A DNA stretch of 64,000 nucleotides from Akkermansiaceae bacterium UBA1315 (GCA_002307065.1 DBTN01000042.1:66700-130699); one strand, 5' to 3'. Positions 1 through 9,515 are shown, counted from the stretch's first letter. Numbers and translations are program-made. Notes: a model not told the origin generated them from the sequence alone.

Positions 1-1
1 T

Positions 2-706
2 ATCATTGATAGAATAAAAGCGATGTTACGGCACCAGACCAACTGGGTGCTTGTAGCCACAAGTCTCGTGGAAGGAGGTCTGGATTTTTCCTTCTGTTCA
101 GGGTTCCGCCAGAGAGCAACCGCCGCAAGTATGATTCAATTGGGTGGACGGGTAAACAGAAACGCAAATCGTGGAGAGAACTGTACCGTTTTAGATTTCG
201 ATTTTTCAGACCCATTATTTCCGGACAATCCAAGTCTCCGAGTTTCCAAAGCGGCTTTAGGAGAACTGTTTGCTAATGGTTCGATCAGCCCAGATCGCCC
301 ATGCGATTTAACCGCGATATGTCTGGCAGCAATGGAGGCTGAATTTCAGCCCAAGTCCCAGGAGAGCGCTTTGAAAAAAGTCCGATTGGAAAGCTGCGAC
401 ACCAATTATCCTAAAGTGGCGCTGGAATGTCGAGTTATCCAAACGGAAACACACACTGTTGTGGTCGATCAGGAGATGATTAAACGTCTCTTGAGATTTG
501 AGAAAGTTTCATCGCTGGAGGTGATGAAAGTTAGCGTTCAAATGTATCCTCATAAAATTTTAAAGCTGGGCATAGAACCACTACGATCAGATTCGGATCT
601 CTTCCGTCTGCCAGAGTCATGGAACTACGATCCTGATTTTCTCGGCTACATGGCCGACTTCTTGGATCAAATCAACGCAGGCATCCCTAGCGGATATTTC
701 ATTTAA
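2..706 (+). CDS. cas3: CRISPR-associated helicase Cas3, C-terminal part (5' end outside window)
   Basis: The frame is open from the window edge, so the start is missing and about 234 residues are visible. The first part carries the end of a superfamily 2 helicase core: LVATSLVEGGLDFSF, then a motif VI-like stretch MIQLGGRVNR in which the arginines complete the ATP site. After it comes the roughly 150-residue C-terminal region usual in Cas3. Cas3 is the nuclease-helicase that type I Cascade recruits to cut targeted DNA. The HD nuclease part lies upstream, out of sight. The gene is followed by unrelated genes, not by cas5/cas8c/cas7, so the effector genes must be upstream or elsewhere. It may belong with the type I-C module at 2.9 kb, but the type cannot be proved from this fragment. 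Confidence 0.85.
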   Translation: MIDRIKAMLRHQTNWVLVATSLVEGGLDFSFCSGFRQRATAASMIQLGGRVNRNANRGENCTVLDFDFSDPLFPDNPSLRVSKAALGELFANGSISPDRPCDLTAICLAAMEAEFQPKSQESALKKVRLESCDTNYPKVALECRVIQTETHTVVVDQEMIKRLLRFEKVSSLEVMKVSVQMYPHKILKLGIEPLRSDSDLFRLPESWNYDPDFLGYMADFLDQINAGIPSGYFI

Positions 707-813
707 CCCATCATGCCTTATTTAGCTACATCTTCTGACCATCACACCTCCCAATCGCATTGCAGTCTTGGAGATATAGGTCGTCTAGTCAATTCTGAGC
801 CCCATCCCCCCTC

Positions 814-1710
814 ATGAGCCTCACTCCCCAGGAAGCACTCACCTTCCTCAATCATTTGTTTCCGGGTGGTTTGAAGGTACCTGACTTGATCGAAGAATTG
901 GGTCCGGTGGGTTGGGGAAATTCGCCGTTGTTTGCATGCTATCATCCATCGGCGGAAGTGAGGTATGAAGAAAATCTGGCGTTTCCACGCAATCTGAAGC
1001 GCCTTGCGTTTTTAGGGAAACTCAGAATGGCGGACACCACCGTGCCTCCGCCCGACGATCAGGAGACGAGCTTCGAAGCGCTTCTCTCGGCGGATGACTA
1101 CGAGGAGAAGAACTGTTCCCCACAGGACGCCATCGAGGAACCCGCCGAGCTTCTCGGGCTTTGCCTGTGGGATGTTTTTTCCGACAATCATGAGGTCATA
1201 GCCAGGGATGGCCGGGTGGTGGATCTCGGATCGTTTCGTGGCAGCGCCGGGGTGATCGCGGAGTTTTTCGATAGATCGCCTAATGCCGGGTACGATACGG
1301 TTGAGCAGAGTTGGGGCGCTTGGGATGGATTTGACTGCATGCGATTTTACATGGGCACGTCGTTCGTCAGCGGGCGGGCCGATCTCCGCCCCGTGTATCG
1401 GCTGATTTTTGCTCGGCTCCAATCGCTCGGCTGCCGCTGGCATTATTCGTTCCCGCAGATTTATGTGGTCCGATTTCCATCGCCCGGGAAAGCCGAAGGC
1501 TACGATCCATCACAAGGGTTTGCCGCCGGGCAGAACCTCGAGAAACAGTTGGAAGAACACAAGCGGCTTCAAGATCGGTTGGAAAATGGGATGGCCGCTG
1601 ACAAGCGCCAGGCTTGGGACGAGGTGCCGACTGAAATCGTCCAAGCCTACCAAGAGGTTTTCGGCGAAGATCCGTCCGGCTGGCCACCTGATTTGGATTC
1701 GGAAGATTGA
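814..1710 (+). CDS. Protein of unknown function (298 aa)
   Basis: I do not recognise this protein. It is a soluble, acidic protein with no signal peptide or membrane segment. It has a tryptophan- and aspartate-rich centre (residues about 105-175) and a charged helical C-terminus with the runs LEKQLEEHKRLQDRLENG and PTEIVQAYQEVFGEDP. Codon use is GC-rich like the core genome. It sits between cas3 and a PRiA4_ORF3-like gene, all on the same strand, with 107 bases to cas3 and 38 to the next gene, so the two following genes may form a small transcription unit. Its place inside the cas locus suggests a later insertion, but nothing in the protein points to a CRISPR role. Confidence 0.6.
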   Translation: MSLTPQEALTFLNHLFPGGLKVPDLIEELGPVGWGNSPLFACYHPSAEVRYEENLAFPRNLKRLAFLGKLRMADTTVPPPDDQETSFEALLSADDYEEKNCSPQDAIEEPAELLGLCLWDVFSDNHEVIARDGRVVDLGSFRGSAGVIAEFFDRSPNAGYDTVEQSWGAWDGFDCMRFYMGTSFVSGRADLRPVYRLIFARLQSLGCRWHYSFPQIYVVRFPSPGKAEGYDPSQGFAAGQNLEKQLEEHKRLQDRLENGMAADKRQAWDEVPTEIVQAYQEVFGEDPSGWPPDLDSED

Positions 1711-1748
1711 CTAGCCCTCGCTCATTTTTTTAGAAAAATCTTTCACCG

Positions 1749-2174
1749 ATGAAATCCCTCACCTTCAAAATCGAACACGGCGATTGGAACGCGGAGATCC
1801 AGCTACCAGATAACATCACACTGGACTACCTTGCCCACGTCATCATCGACGCGGTCGGCTTTGACATGGATCATTGCTTTGGTTTTTACGACAACCTGAA
1901 AGAACCCTACCAGAGCAACCAGGAATACACTCTCTTCGCGGACATCGGCGAGGAAGCGAACGCGAACGACCCGGGCGTGGAAAACACACTCGTCGAATCC
2001 GTTTTCAAGCCGAAGAAGACGATGCTCTTCCTCTTCGATTATGGCGATGATTGGAAATTCCTCGTCACCTGCACCGGCGAGTTGGAAGCGAAACCTTTCA
2101 AGCGCCCCAAACTCCTCGCCACCTCCGGCACAATACCCGGATTACGAGGAATCGTAGCGGCAACAACAAGGTAA
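1749..2174 (+). pseudogene. PRiA4_ORF3-like protein, probably frameshifted near the 3' end
   Basis: This resembles the plasmid pRiA4b ORF-3 family (PF07929): FKIEHGDWNAEIQLPDNITL, the aromatic-rich FGFYDNL stretch and the family core FLFDYGDDWKFLVTC. The family normally ends in a PPQYPDY-type tail. In the reading frame from 1749 that tail is lost and the protein ends in an unrelated IPGLRGIVAATTR. One frame over, bases about 2115-2157 encode PPPAQYPDYEES and a stop. A single-base indel around 2100-2125 therefore explains the sequence best. The family often travels on plasmids and transposons, and its function is unknown. Either the gene is broken or the sequence has an error. Confidence 0.65.
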
Positions 2175-2241
2175 TGTCAGCCGACCCCCTATCAAATTGG
2201 CGTCTCCCGGATTTCCTTGGCGGCTATCGCGATTGGGGACA

Positions 2242-2634
2242 CTACTCTTTAGCCAACATGACGAATGGGAGGAACGAAAAATGGCTGTCGCGCGTCGCAA
2301 GTTCACCCCGGCACTCGTGAGCCATCGCAGCGATCCAGATATCGTTCGTGGGGATCGGCGTGCCTTGGGTTTGAAGATGAAGCAGGAATTCGCTGTAGAT
2401 CTCCGCAGTCCGCAGGGTCACCGGCATAACATCGACCTGAGGTTCTTTAAGAAAAGAGTGAAGCTTGCCCAGGTTTTTCTCAAGCAGCTTGCCTTTGCGG
2501 AAACCATGGAGCAATTCGCCAAGAACAATGACCGGGATCATCACCCGGTCGGCGATGGCGATCTTCTCTTGCCAGCGTCCGCTTCTGCGCCAGTCACTGT
2601 AGGCATTGGTGTCGAGCACGAGGATCAACTCCAT
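2242..2634 (-). CDS. vapC: PIN-domain toxin, VapC type
   Basis: This 130-residue protein has the size of VapC ribonucleases. It shows the acidic PIN residues in order: Asp8 in LVLDTNAYSD, Glu40 in VLGELLHGF, an Asp in TNDIWIAA and the last Asp in ATRDSHF. Proteins of this family cut tRNA or rRNA in a Mg-dependent way and are held inactive by a DNA-binding antitoxin. The start overlaps the end of the upstream antitoxin gene by 10 bases, the usual antitoxin-first order. The pair sits on the opposite strand from the flanking cas genes, between the cas3 and cas4 ends of the locus, which suggests insertion as a unit. Confidence 0.85.
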   Translation of the reverse strand: MELILVLDTNAYSDWRRSGRWQEKIAIADRVMIPVIVLGELLHGFRKGKLLEKNLGKLHSFLKEPQVDVMPVTLRTAEIYSEFLLHLQTQGTPIPTNDIWIAAMAHECRGELATRDSHFSFLPFVMLAKE

Positions 2635-2873
2635 AGTTCGGCGTCCACCTTTTTTAGGTCTTTGTCGAGAAACTCATCCCATTCCGGACCGAAGTCCGAA
2701 TCGCCAGCGTATCGGTCGAGATTAGCTTTACGGATCGGCTCGAAATCTGCGTTCAGTCCCCGCCTCAGGGCATTCACCAACACTTGGTTCATGGAGACAT
2801 TCAGCCGCGAGGCCTCTTGCTTGGCCTTTTCCACCCATGCTTCCTCCACTCGACGGATCGTCACCTGTGTCAT
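2625..2873 (-). CDS. vapB: Antitoxin partner of the PIN toxin, ribbon-helix-helix type
   Basis: From the start MTQVTIRRVEEAWVEK this is an 82-residue protein. The N-terminal strand and helices (TIRRVEEAW, AKQEASRLNVSMNQVLVNALRRGL) match the ribbon-helix-helix fold used by many VapB/Arc-like antitoxins. The acidic tail would wrap the toxin. A start nine codons upstream is possible, but it would place the first residues in a hydrophobic stretch (MHFLADYAC) unlike the family. The start sits in a CATGCATGCA palindrome at about 2871-2881, a reasonable operator for self-repression. The end overlaps the toxin gene by 10 bases, so translation is coupled. Confidence 0.75.
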   Translation of the reverse strand: MTQVTIRRVEEAWVEKAKQEASRLNVSMNQVLVNALRRGLNADFEPIRKANLDRYAGDSDFGPEWDEFLDKDLKKVDAELWS

Positions 2874-2923
2874 GCATGCATAATCGGCCAAAAAGTGCAT
2901 TCAGTCAAGTTCCCCCGCCAGCC

Positions 2924-3565
2924 ATGTTCACCGAAGATCAACTCCTCCCGCTTTCCGCGCTCCAGCACTGGCTGTATTGCCCGCGGCAATGCGCACTGAT
3001 CCACTTGGAACAAGTATGGGCCGAAAATCGTTTCACTGCGGAAGGAAACGTCCTCCATCAAAAAGCCCATGACGGGGCGGACGAAACAAAAAATCAAATC
3101 CGCATCACTCGCAGCCTTCCCGTACGGTCGATGCGCCTCGGCATCTCGGGCCAGTGCGACATTGTCGAGTTTCACCCCAATGGGAATGTCCTCCCCGTCG
3201 AATACAAGCGCGGCAAACCAAAAGCTCACCGCGCCGATGAAGTGCAGCTCTGCGCCCAAGCCATGTGCATCGAGGAAATGCTCGGCATTACCATTTCCCA
3301 CGGATGCCTTTTTTACGGTGAAAAAAAGCGCCGCACGGACATCGCTTGCGACGACACCCTCCGGAATCTCGTCACCGAAACCGCCCATGCGCTGCACGCC
3401 ATGATCGCCTCAAGAGAAACGCCACTGGCCGAATACGCGCCACGTCGCTGTGACGCCTGCTCGTTGATCGAACGTTGCGAGCCCCATTCTCTCCGATTCC
3501 GCCGCGGCGCATCCGCTTGGTTTCAAAACCATCTCAACCTCTCCGTCAACGACCCCCATGCGTAA
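2924..3565 (+). CDS. cas4: CRISPR-associated exonuclease Cas4
   Basis: This 213-residue Cas4 begins at MFTEDQLLPLSALQHW. It has the family's cysteine clusters, YCPRQC near the N-terminus and CDACSLIERC near the C-terminus, which hold an iron-sulphur cluster. The RecB-type nuclease core reads GQCDIVEF, then VLPVEYKRG (the E-x-K), then QLCAQAMCIEE. Cas4 trims prespacers and selects the PAM side during spacer capture. It overlaps cas1 by 8 bases and is the first gene of a compact cas4-cas1-cas2 adaptation operon. An upstream in-frame start would run through the vapB promoter, so the ATG at 2924 is preferred. Confidence 0.93.
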   Translation: MFTEDQLLPLSALQHWLYCPRQCALIHLEQVWAENRFTAEGNVLHQKAHDGADETKNQIRITRSLPVRSMRLGISGQCDIVEFHPNGNVLPVEYKRGKPKAHRADEVQLCAQAMCIEEMLGITISHGCLFYGEKKRRTDIACDDTLRNLVTETAHALHAMIASRETPLAEYAPRRCDACSLIERCEPHSLRFRRGASAWFQNHLNLSVNDPHA

Positions 3566-4598
3566 ACACCTCAACACGCTCTTCGTCACCCTGGAAGGCG
3601 CCTATCTCCGCAAAGATGGAGCGGCGATCGAGATCCGCCACGAAGGCGAAACCAAGCTCCGCGTCCCGCTGCACAACCTCGAAGGCATCGCCTGCTTCGG
3701 TTGGGATATCTCCGCATCCGCCTCCCTCATGGCCGCCTGCGCGGAGGCGAATGTCAGCCTTTCCTTCCACACCCCTCACGGGAAATTCATCGCCTCCACC
3801 CAAGGCTTCACTTCGGGAAACATCCTGCTCCGTCGCCAGCAGTACCGCTGCGCCGATCACGAACCCGCATCGCTCGCCGTCGCCGCGAACATGATCTCCG
3901 CCAAGCTCGCCAACACCCGCCACGTCCTCATGCGGGCAGCCCGCGACCACGGTGAAAAATCTGCCGATCGCTCGCACGCACTCGTTCAAGCCGCCGATTT
4001 TCTAGCCGTCCGCATCGGACTCATCCCGCGCGCCACCTCACTCGATTCACTGCGCGGCATCGAGGGGGACGCCGCAGCCGGTTACTTCGCCGTCTTTCCC
4101 CATCTCCTCACCAATCACGATCCAGCCATCACCATCAACGGCCGCTCCCGACGCCCCCCTCTCGATCCCGTGAACGCGCTTCTCTCCTTTCTCTACGTCC
4201 TCCTCATGCACGACTGCCGCAGCGCACTGGAATCCTGCGGCCTGGATTCCCAATGTGGCATCCTCCATCGCGATCGCCCGGGCCGACCGTCCTTAGCCCT
4301 CGATCTCATGGAAGAATTTCGCTGTTTCCTCGCCGATCGGACCGCCCTCTCCCTCTTCAACCGCCAGCAAATCACCCTAAAAGACTTTGAGATCAAAGAA
4401 AACGGCGCGGTATTACTCAAAGAAGACTCCCGCAAAAAAGTGCTCGTCGCCTGGCAAGAGCGGAAACAAGCCGAACTCACCCATCCGTTTCTCGACGAAA
4501 AAGTCACCGTAGGACTCCTCCCCCAATTGCAAGCCCGCCTCCTCGCCCGACATCTCCGTGGAGATCTCGATGCCTACCCCGCTTTCCTCGCGAAATAA
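3558..4598 (+). CDS. cas1: CRISPR integrase Cas1, type I-C
   Basis: This 346-residue protein has the type I-C opening MRKHLNTLFVTLEGAYLRKDG and the family stretch LHNLEGIACFGWDISASASLMAACAE. The metal ligands expected in Cas1 can be placed at the Glu of GIEGDAAAGYF, the His of LHRDRPGRPS and the acidic ALDLMEEFR. With Cas2 it forms the integrase complex that inserts new spacers at the leader end of the array. It overlaps cas4 by 8 bases and is followed after 17 bases by cas2, so the three genes are one translational unit. The protein is full length and shows no damage, so adaptation is probably functional. Confidence 0.95.
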   Translation: MRKHLNTLFVTLEGAYLRKDGAAIEIRHEGETKLRVPLHNLEGIACFGWDISASASLMAACAEANVSLSFHTPHGKFIASTQGFTSGNILLRRQQYRCADHEPASLAVAANMISAKLANTRHVLMRAARDHGEKSADRSHALVQAADFLAVRIGLIPRATSLDSLRGIEGDAAAGYFAVFPHLLTNHDPAITINGRSRRPPLDPVNALLSFLYVLLMHDCRSALESCGLDSQCGILHRDRPGRPSLALDLMEEFRCFLADRTALSLFNRQQITLKDFEIKENGAVLLKEDSRKKVLVAWQERKQAELTHPFLDEKVTVGLLPQLQARLLARHLRGDLDAYPAFLAK

Positions 4599-4615
4599 CC
4601 CGCACCCCTCCGACC

Positions 4616-4906
4616 ATGTACGTGCTCGTCACCTACGACGTTTCCACCACCACCCCCGCAGGGAAAAAACGGCTCCGCCACACCGCGAAAGCCTGCCTGG
4701 ACTACGGACAACGCGTTCAAAATTCCGTCTTCGAATGCAAGGTCGATCCCGCCCAATGGGTGAATCTCAAAACGAGGCTGTTAGAAATCATCGACCCGAA
4801 GACCGACAGCCTCCGGTTCTATCACCTCGGTGCAAACTGGCATCACAAAGTCGAGCACCACGGAGCCAAAGACGGCTACGACATCGACGGCCCGCTTGTC
4901 ATTTAA
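4616..4906 (+). CDS. cas2: CRISPR adaptation protein Cas2, type I-C
   Basis: This 96-residue protein starts MYVLVTYDVSTTTPAGKKRL. The conserved Asp in YDVS marks Cas2. The middle ACLDYGQRVQNSVFEC and the end RFYHLGANW resemble Cas2 from type I-C systems. Cas2 dimerises and bridges two Cas1 dimers. It is the last gene of the operon, and the CRISPR leader follows directly. The protein is complete. Confidence 0.93.
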   Translation: MYVLVTYDVSTTTPAGKKRLRHTAKACLDYGQRVQNSVFECKVDPAQWVNLKTRLLEIIDPKTDSLRFYHLGANWHHKVEHHGAKDGYDIDGPLVI

Positions 4907-5127
4907 AAGATTCTCCAGCAGAGTGCATTTAAGCTGCTAAAACCGCAGTCCGCGAACCCCAAGTGATCTCAAAATCCCTGTCAGGTTCGCGCCAGCCGCC
5001 ACGCCTAGCGGCTGCGCTCTTTGACATCATTTTTTCAAAAATTTTCGTTCCCGCATTGAGAACTTCACAGAGGTTCGCGGAAACAACTCCTGCTTGCCTA
5101 CCCATTACTAGATCGTAGGATAACGCA
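4907..5127 (+). promoter_or_regulatory. CRISPR leader
   Basis: These 221 non-coding bases lie between cas2 and the first repeat. They hold an AT-rich tract with a TTGACA -35-like element at about 5021 followed by A/T runs, and a GGTTCGCG word that occurs twice (about 4984 and 5073). The far end of the array has the degenerate repeat, so this side is the leader, with transcription from here into the array and new spacers added at 5128. Confidence 0.75.
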
Positions 5128-7822
5128 GTCGCTCCCTCACGGGGGCGCGGATTGAAACCGTGGTATGGAGCGCCATCTTGCGGCGGATAAGCGGTCGCTC
5201 CCTCACGGGGGCGCGGATTGAAACCGCCGCCTGACGTGCCTGTTCTTCCGTGTCATATGTCGCTCCCTCACGGGGGCGCGGATTGAAACCAAGAATCACA
5301 TCCGGGAAGTGGCGGCGGCACAGTCGCTCCCTCACGGGGGCGCGGATTGAAACTCGCCGGACGTTGATCTGACCTTCGCATATTCCAAGTCGCTCCCTCA
5401 CGGGGGCGCGGATTGAAACGCGGCATGGATCGAGAAACAGGCAGAAGCCATCGGTCGCTCCCTCACGGGGGCGCGGATTGAAACTCAAGAGTGCGTCGAA
5501 AGCGATTCTTGAGGGCCTGTCGCTCCCTCACGGGGGCGCGGATTGAAACTATTGGCCTCCGCCCTTCCGGACACAGATCAGATGTCGCTCCCTCACGGGG
5601 GCGCGGATTGAAACCCACCGAAACCGGTTTGGGAATGGGACGGCGGAAGTCGCTCCCTCACGGGGGCGCGGATTGAAACGGTGGCTTCGGACTGTGGAGG
5701 GCGACGACATCGAGTCGCTCCCTCACGGGGGCGCGGATTGAAACCGGAATAACATCGCTGACTTTCCCATTGCGGGCGGTCGCTCCCTCACGGGGGCGCG
5801 GATTGAAACTCCGGTGGCATCGGAGCCATCGGAAACCACCGCGTCGCTCCCTCACGGGGGCGCGGATTGAAACTCGCGCCCGATCCCACCCGCCCCAGCG
5901 TCGTCCGGTCGCTCCCTCACGGGGGCGCGGATTGAAACATCCATCAGTAGTGGCGATTGATGGCTATTTTGGGTCGCTCCCTCACGGGGGCGCGGATTGA
6001 AACATCGATGGGAGTAGGTCACACCCATTGCCAGATGGTCGCTCCCTCACGGGGGCGCGGATTGAAACTCGATCGATGGTCGTGGCACCAAACCCGGACA
6101 CCGTCGCTCCCTCACGGGGGCGCGGATTGAAACCACCATCTGAATCCGCTCGCCGATCCAGCGCGCGGTCGCTCCCTCACGGGGGCGCGGATTGAAACTT
6201 TGTGTCCGGATGCGTGAAATGGCGAATCGCTCGTCGCTCCCTCACGGGGGCGCGGATTGAAACTGTGGCGCGACATCTTCCACCCATTGCGGATCGAGTC
6301 GCTCCCTCACGGGGGCGCGGATTGAAACGCGTTGAGAGACTCACCGCGGAATGTGATTTTTTGTCGCTCCCTCACGGGGGCGCGGATTGAAACGTGACGA
6401 GGTAAACCGTCGCTTGCTCGACGGCCAGTCGCTCCCTCACGGGGGCGCGGATTGAAACAAAGTCAACCCGCGCGGAAATTGGTATAAGAGCCGTCGCTCC
6501 CTCACGGGGGCGCGGATTGAAACCAGCTCGTCGAAATTTCGCGTGCGCATGGCGACGGTCGCTCCCTCACGGGGGCGCGGATTGAAACATGGGCAGACCG
6601 TTTGACCGACGGTCCGATCTCGGTCGCTCCCTCACGGGGGCGCGGATTGAAACAAACTCACCACCGGCGCGGACGATGACAAAGGCGTCGCTCCCTCACG
6701 GGGGCGCGGATTGAAACATAAACTAAAAAAACGGGTGGCAATGGGGCGTGAGTCGCTCCCTCACGGGGGCGCGGATTGAAACCCTCACCACGCCAAAAAG
6801 TGACGAAGTCTTGATCGTCGCTCCCTCACGGGGGCGCGGATTGAAACAAAGAATCCCAGCTTTCCTCTGCACGGGAAAAACGTCGCTCCCTCACGGGGGC
6901 GCGGATTGAAACATGTATGAGCTGGCGGAGCTTCGCGCGGTGCCTTGTCGCTCCCTCACGGGGGCGCGGATTGAAACGCGGGGTAATTCGGAAATTTTTG
7001 GTGATGTTTCCGTCGCTCCCTCACGGGGGCGCGGATTGAAACAACGCGGCCAACTCGATGACCTCCCGCCCGAAGAGTCGCTCCCTCACGGGGGCGCGGA
7101 TTGAAACCGACGCGGAGGAAAAAATCCCGCGCAGACCTGCCGTCGCTCCCTCACGGGGGCGCGGATTGAAACAGGTTGGCAGGGGCGAATCTGGCCACCC
7201 GTCTGGGTGTCGCTCCCTCACGGGGGCGCGGATTGAAACTGGAAAAACTCGGGTGATGAGGATAAAGAAAAGGTCGCTCCCTCACGGGGGCGCGGATTGA
7301 AACATCAAGTCCCGCACGGCGGCGAGCGCATCGTCGAGTCGCTCCCTCACGGGGGCGCGGATTGAAACATGATGCAGCGAGCGCGGTCGGAACCTGCCTT
7401 GTGTCGCTCCCTCACGGGGGCGCGGATTGAAACAAATGCCTTCTTGACCTTTCCGCAATGGGTTTGGGTCGCTCCCTCACGGGGGCGCGGATTGAAACTG
7501 ACATACCGCACCAAGCTCGGAAAGCTCGGTCCGTCGCTCCCTCACGGGGGCGCGGATTGAAACTTCCAACATTTTCGCCGCGCGGACGATTCCCTTAGTC
7601 GCTCCCTCACGGGGGCGCGGATTGAAACTTGCAGGACGCCGCCGACATGGCCGCTGAACAAGTCGCTCCCTCACGGGGGCGCGGATTGAAACTGCGCATC
7701 AACGGTATCACCACACCACCGCCTAAAGTCGCTCCCTCACGGGGGCGCGGATTGAAACGAGTAGTTGGTGCTCTCCTCGTCGGAATGCTGCGTCGCTCCC
7801 TCACGGGGGGGCGGGTGGAAGC
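5128..7822 (+). CRISPR. CRISPR array, 42 repeats and 41 spacers, type I-C repeat
   Basis: The 31-base repeat begins GTCGCTCCCT and ends GGATTGAAAC, with a short palindromic centre (CTCCCTCACGGGGG); it is the I-C type. Counting by eye gives starts at 5128, 5194, 5259, 5323 and so on to 7792, with a period of 64-67 bases, so spacers are 33-36 bases. The first 41 repeats look identical. The last, at 7792-7822, has four changes in its second half (G at repeat positions 19, 24, 26 and 30), the usual ancestral end. Short open frames through the array, which repeat a TGARIET-like phrase, are artefacts of the repeat. Spacer targets could not be searched. Confidence 0.98.
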
Positions 7823-7868
7823 GAAAGACTGGATTTTTATTACGTAAAACACACCGCTACCGCGTCGT

Positions 7869-8411
7869 TTACTCGGGAAGATTGAGATCATCCAGTGAGG
7901 TGTGCTCGCGGATTTCTCCTCGCTGGACGACAGTGAGTTCACCGTTCAATTCCATGACGACCGCCCGGACCTCATCCATGCTTTCGATTCGGAATTCCCG
8001 AACGGCCGCATAGATTTCCTCCTCGGTGACGCATTCTTTGCTGAGCGTCGCGTCGAGGAAACATCCGTTGTAAAAAAGAAGCGTTGGCTGTGAATTGATG
8101 ACCGTTTCTAAAATCGGCGACTTATGAGCTACCTTTGCCAAAAGATATTGCAGACCGACAATGACCATTACGGCGAGGACGCCTTCTGAAACCGACACCT
8201 GGGCTAAAATCATCCAGGACAGCGTCGAACCGAGCGTTACCGAAACGACAAAATCGACCGCCGTCAATTTCGACATCGTACGTTTTCCTGAGATTCGGAT
8301 GAACGCAAAAAGCGCGAGATAGGAACCCGCCGAGCAGATGCCGATGTGGAGCAAATTTTCCCAACCTCGAAAGAACAGCTCGTGCATCTGTTCACATAAG
8401 GCGGATACCAT
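7869..8411 (-). CDS. DUF421/YetF-family membrane protein
   Basis: From MVSALCEQMHELFF this protein has 180 residues. It shows the family arrangement of three N-terminal membrane segments (GICSAGSYLALFAFIRI, then TAVDFVVSVTLGSTLSWMIL, then VLAVMVIVGLQYLLA) and a soluble C-terminal part with the typical QPTLLFYNG and REFRIESMDEVRAVVMELNGELTV. The positively charged GKRTMSKL loop after the first segment is a YetF hallmark. The role of the family is not well known; YetF-like proteins are envelope-associated in spore formers. An ATG 18 codons upstream is possible but less likely. It ends 46 bases from the CRISPR array, on the other strand. Confidence 0.8.
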   Translation of the reverse strand: MVSALCEQMHELFFRGWENLLHIGICSAGSYLALFAFIRISGKRTMSKLTAVDFVVSVTLGSTLSWMILAQVSVSEGVLAVMVIVGLQYLLAKVAHKSPILETVINSQPTLLFYNGCFLDATLSKECVTEEEIYAAVREFRIESMDEVRAVVMELNGELTVVQRGEIREHTSLDDLNLPE

Positions 8412-8510
8412 TGCAGTCAATCGGAGAGAAATCCGCAGATGTCCATTATTCACACTCGATTTCACCGAGCCATGGTTTTGTCTTTGCTTAATATGATAAA
8501 CAAAGGGATC

Positions 8511-9110
8511 GGAGGGTCTGCGTTGGGAACTGCGTTTTCGACATTACAGTTCAACATCGCCGACCCTCCGAAAGGGGCGTCGTTCAGCATTGGATATCGG
8601 ATCGATCTCCAGCGAACTTAAAAGATATGCGAAGGCCGGGTCGCGCGCCCCGACCCCGCATCCGGGGGAAAGCGCTCTTTTAATATAAAATCGCCTTCAT
8701 CAGGCATCGCAACTCGCAGGGGGATTGCATTAGGAAAGGAGGAAGTATTGGGGGAAGTTCATTGGGGGAATCGTTCGGAAGTGGGATCCAATCATTGATC
8801 ATTGGGTTGATCGAATCAGGGCGATCCTCGTATTTGCAACGAACCCGCTTCAACGCCAAGCGAAGCAAACCGGTTTCGGAGCAGAGGGGTCGCCATCATC
8901 GGATAGGATTAACGGGTCCTTCCGGGTGGACGGGGAGTTGATAACACCGCAGTAAGTCGGCTGGACAGTCTTTAGCCAACTTCCCAAAGAAAAGGAGGCC
9001 TGGACATAACTGTCCCTCCCCGCCCTTTGGATCGGGTAGTGACATCATTTCGATCGATGCCAATCGCATACTGCTGAGGGTTATCAATCCTCGTCCGTCG
9101 GACGGACAGA
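8511..9110 (-). repeat. Copy A of a roughly 600-base dispersed intergenic block
   Basis: Read on the minus strand, this block matches 31885-32440 on the plus strand in the same order. A segment of about 200 bases comes first (shared words include TTGGCTAAAGACTGTC and CCCCGTCCACCCGGAAG), then a variable middle, then a conserved end (ACCCGGCCTT, CCCTTTCGGAGGGTC, TAATGTCGAAAA). Hairpins keep their pairing while the bases change. The stretch between the YetF-like gene and tRNA-Lys holds no convincing gene apart from this block. It may be a structured RNA or a non-autonomous mobile element. Confidence 0.75.
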
Positions 9111-9442
9111 CAGAGACAACCACTTAACTCTCAAAACCGCAACTCAAAAAATCCAGCCGCTATAGATATGTCTGGATTTCATATCGATCCATTCATCTGC
9201 TCGCGTTCATGGCATCCGCCATCGATCTTTTTATAAATGACGAACATTCATTTTCATCGGTCGTGATATTTATCAAAAGAGGTGACTCCGTTAACAGATC
9301 CTCTGGAGCGGGAGTGTGAGCGAACTCATCCGATTCCGAATCGAAGAACTACGTCGGTTCACGGGAGGTCGAGCAAGATGACAATCCGACCGCTGTTTAA
9401 AGTCCTGCTTGGCGGCTTGAGAAACACGCTCCGCGAAAAAAG

Positions 9443-9515
<73 letters not shown>

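Noticed and set aside
5128..7822. Self-targeting spacers against the island
   Set aside because: Cannot be decided by eye for 41 spacers; I saw no obvious match but did not align them.
5108..7942. Many short open frames across the CRISPR array on both strands
   Set aside because: They are translations of the repeat (same TGARIET- or FNPRPREGAT-like phrase each 22 residues) and have no coding character.
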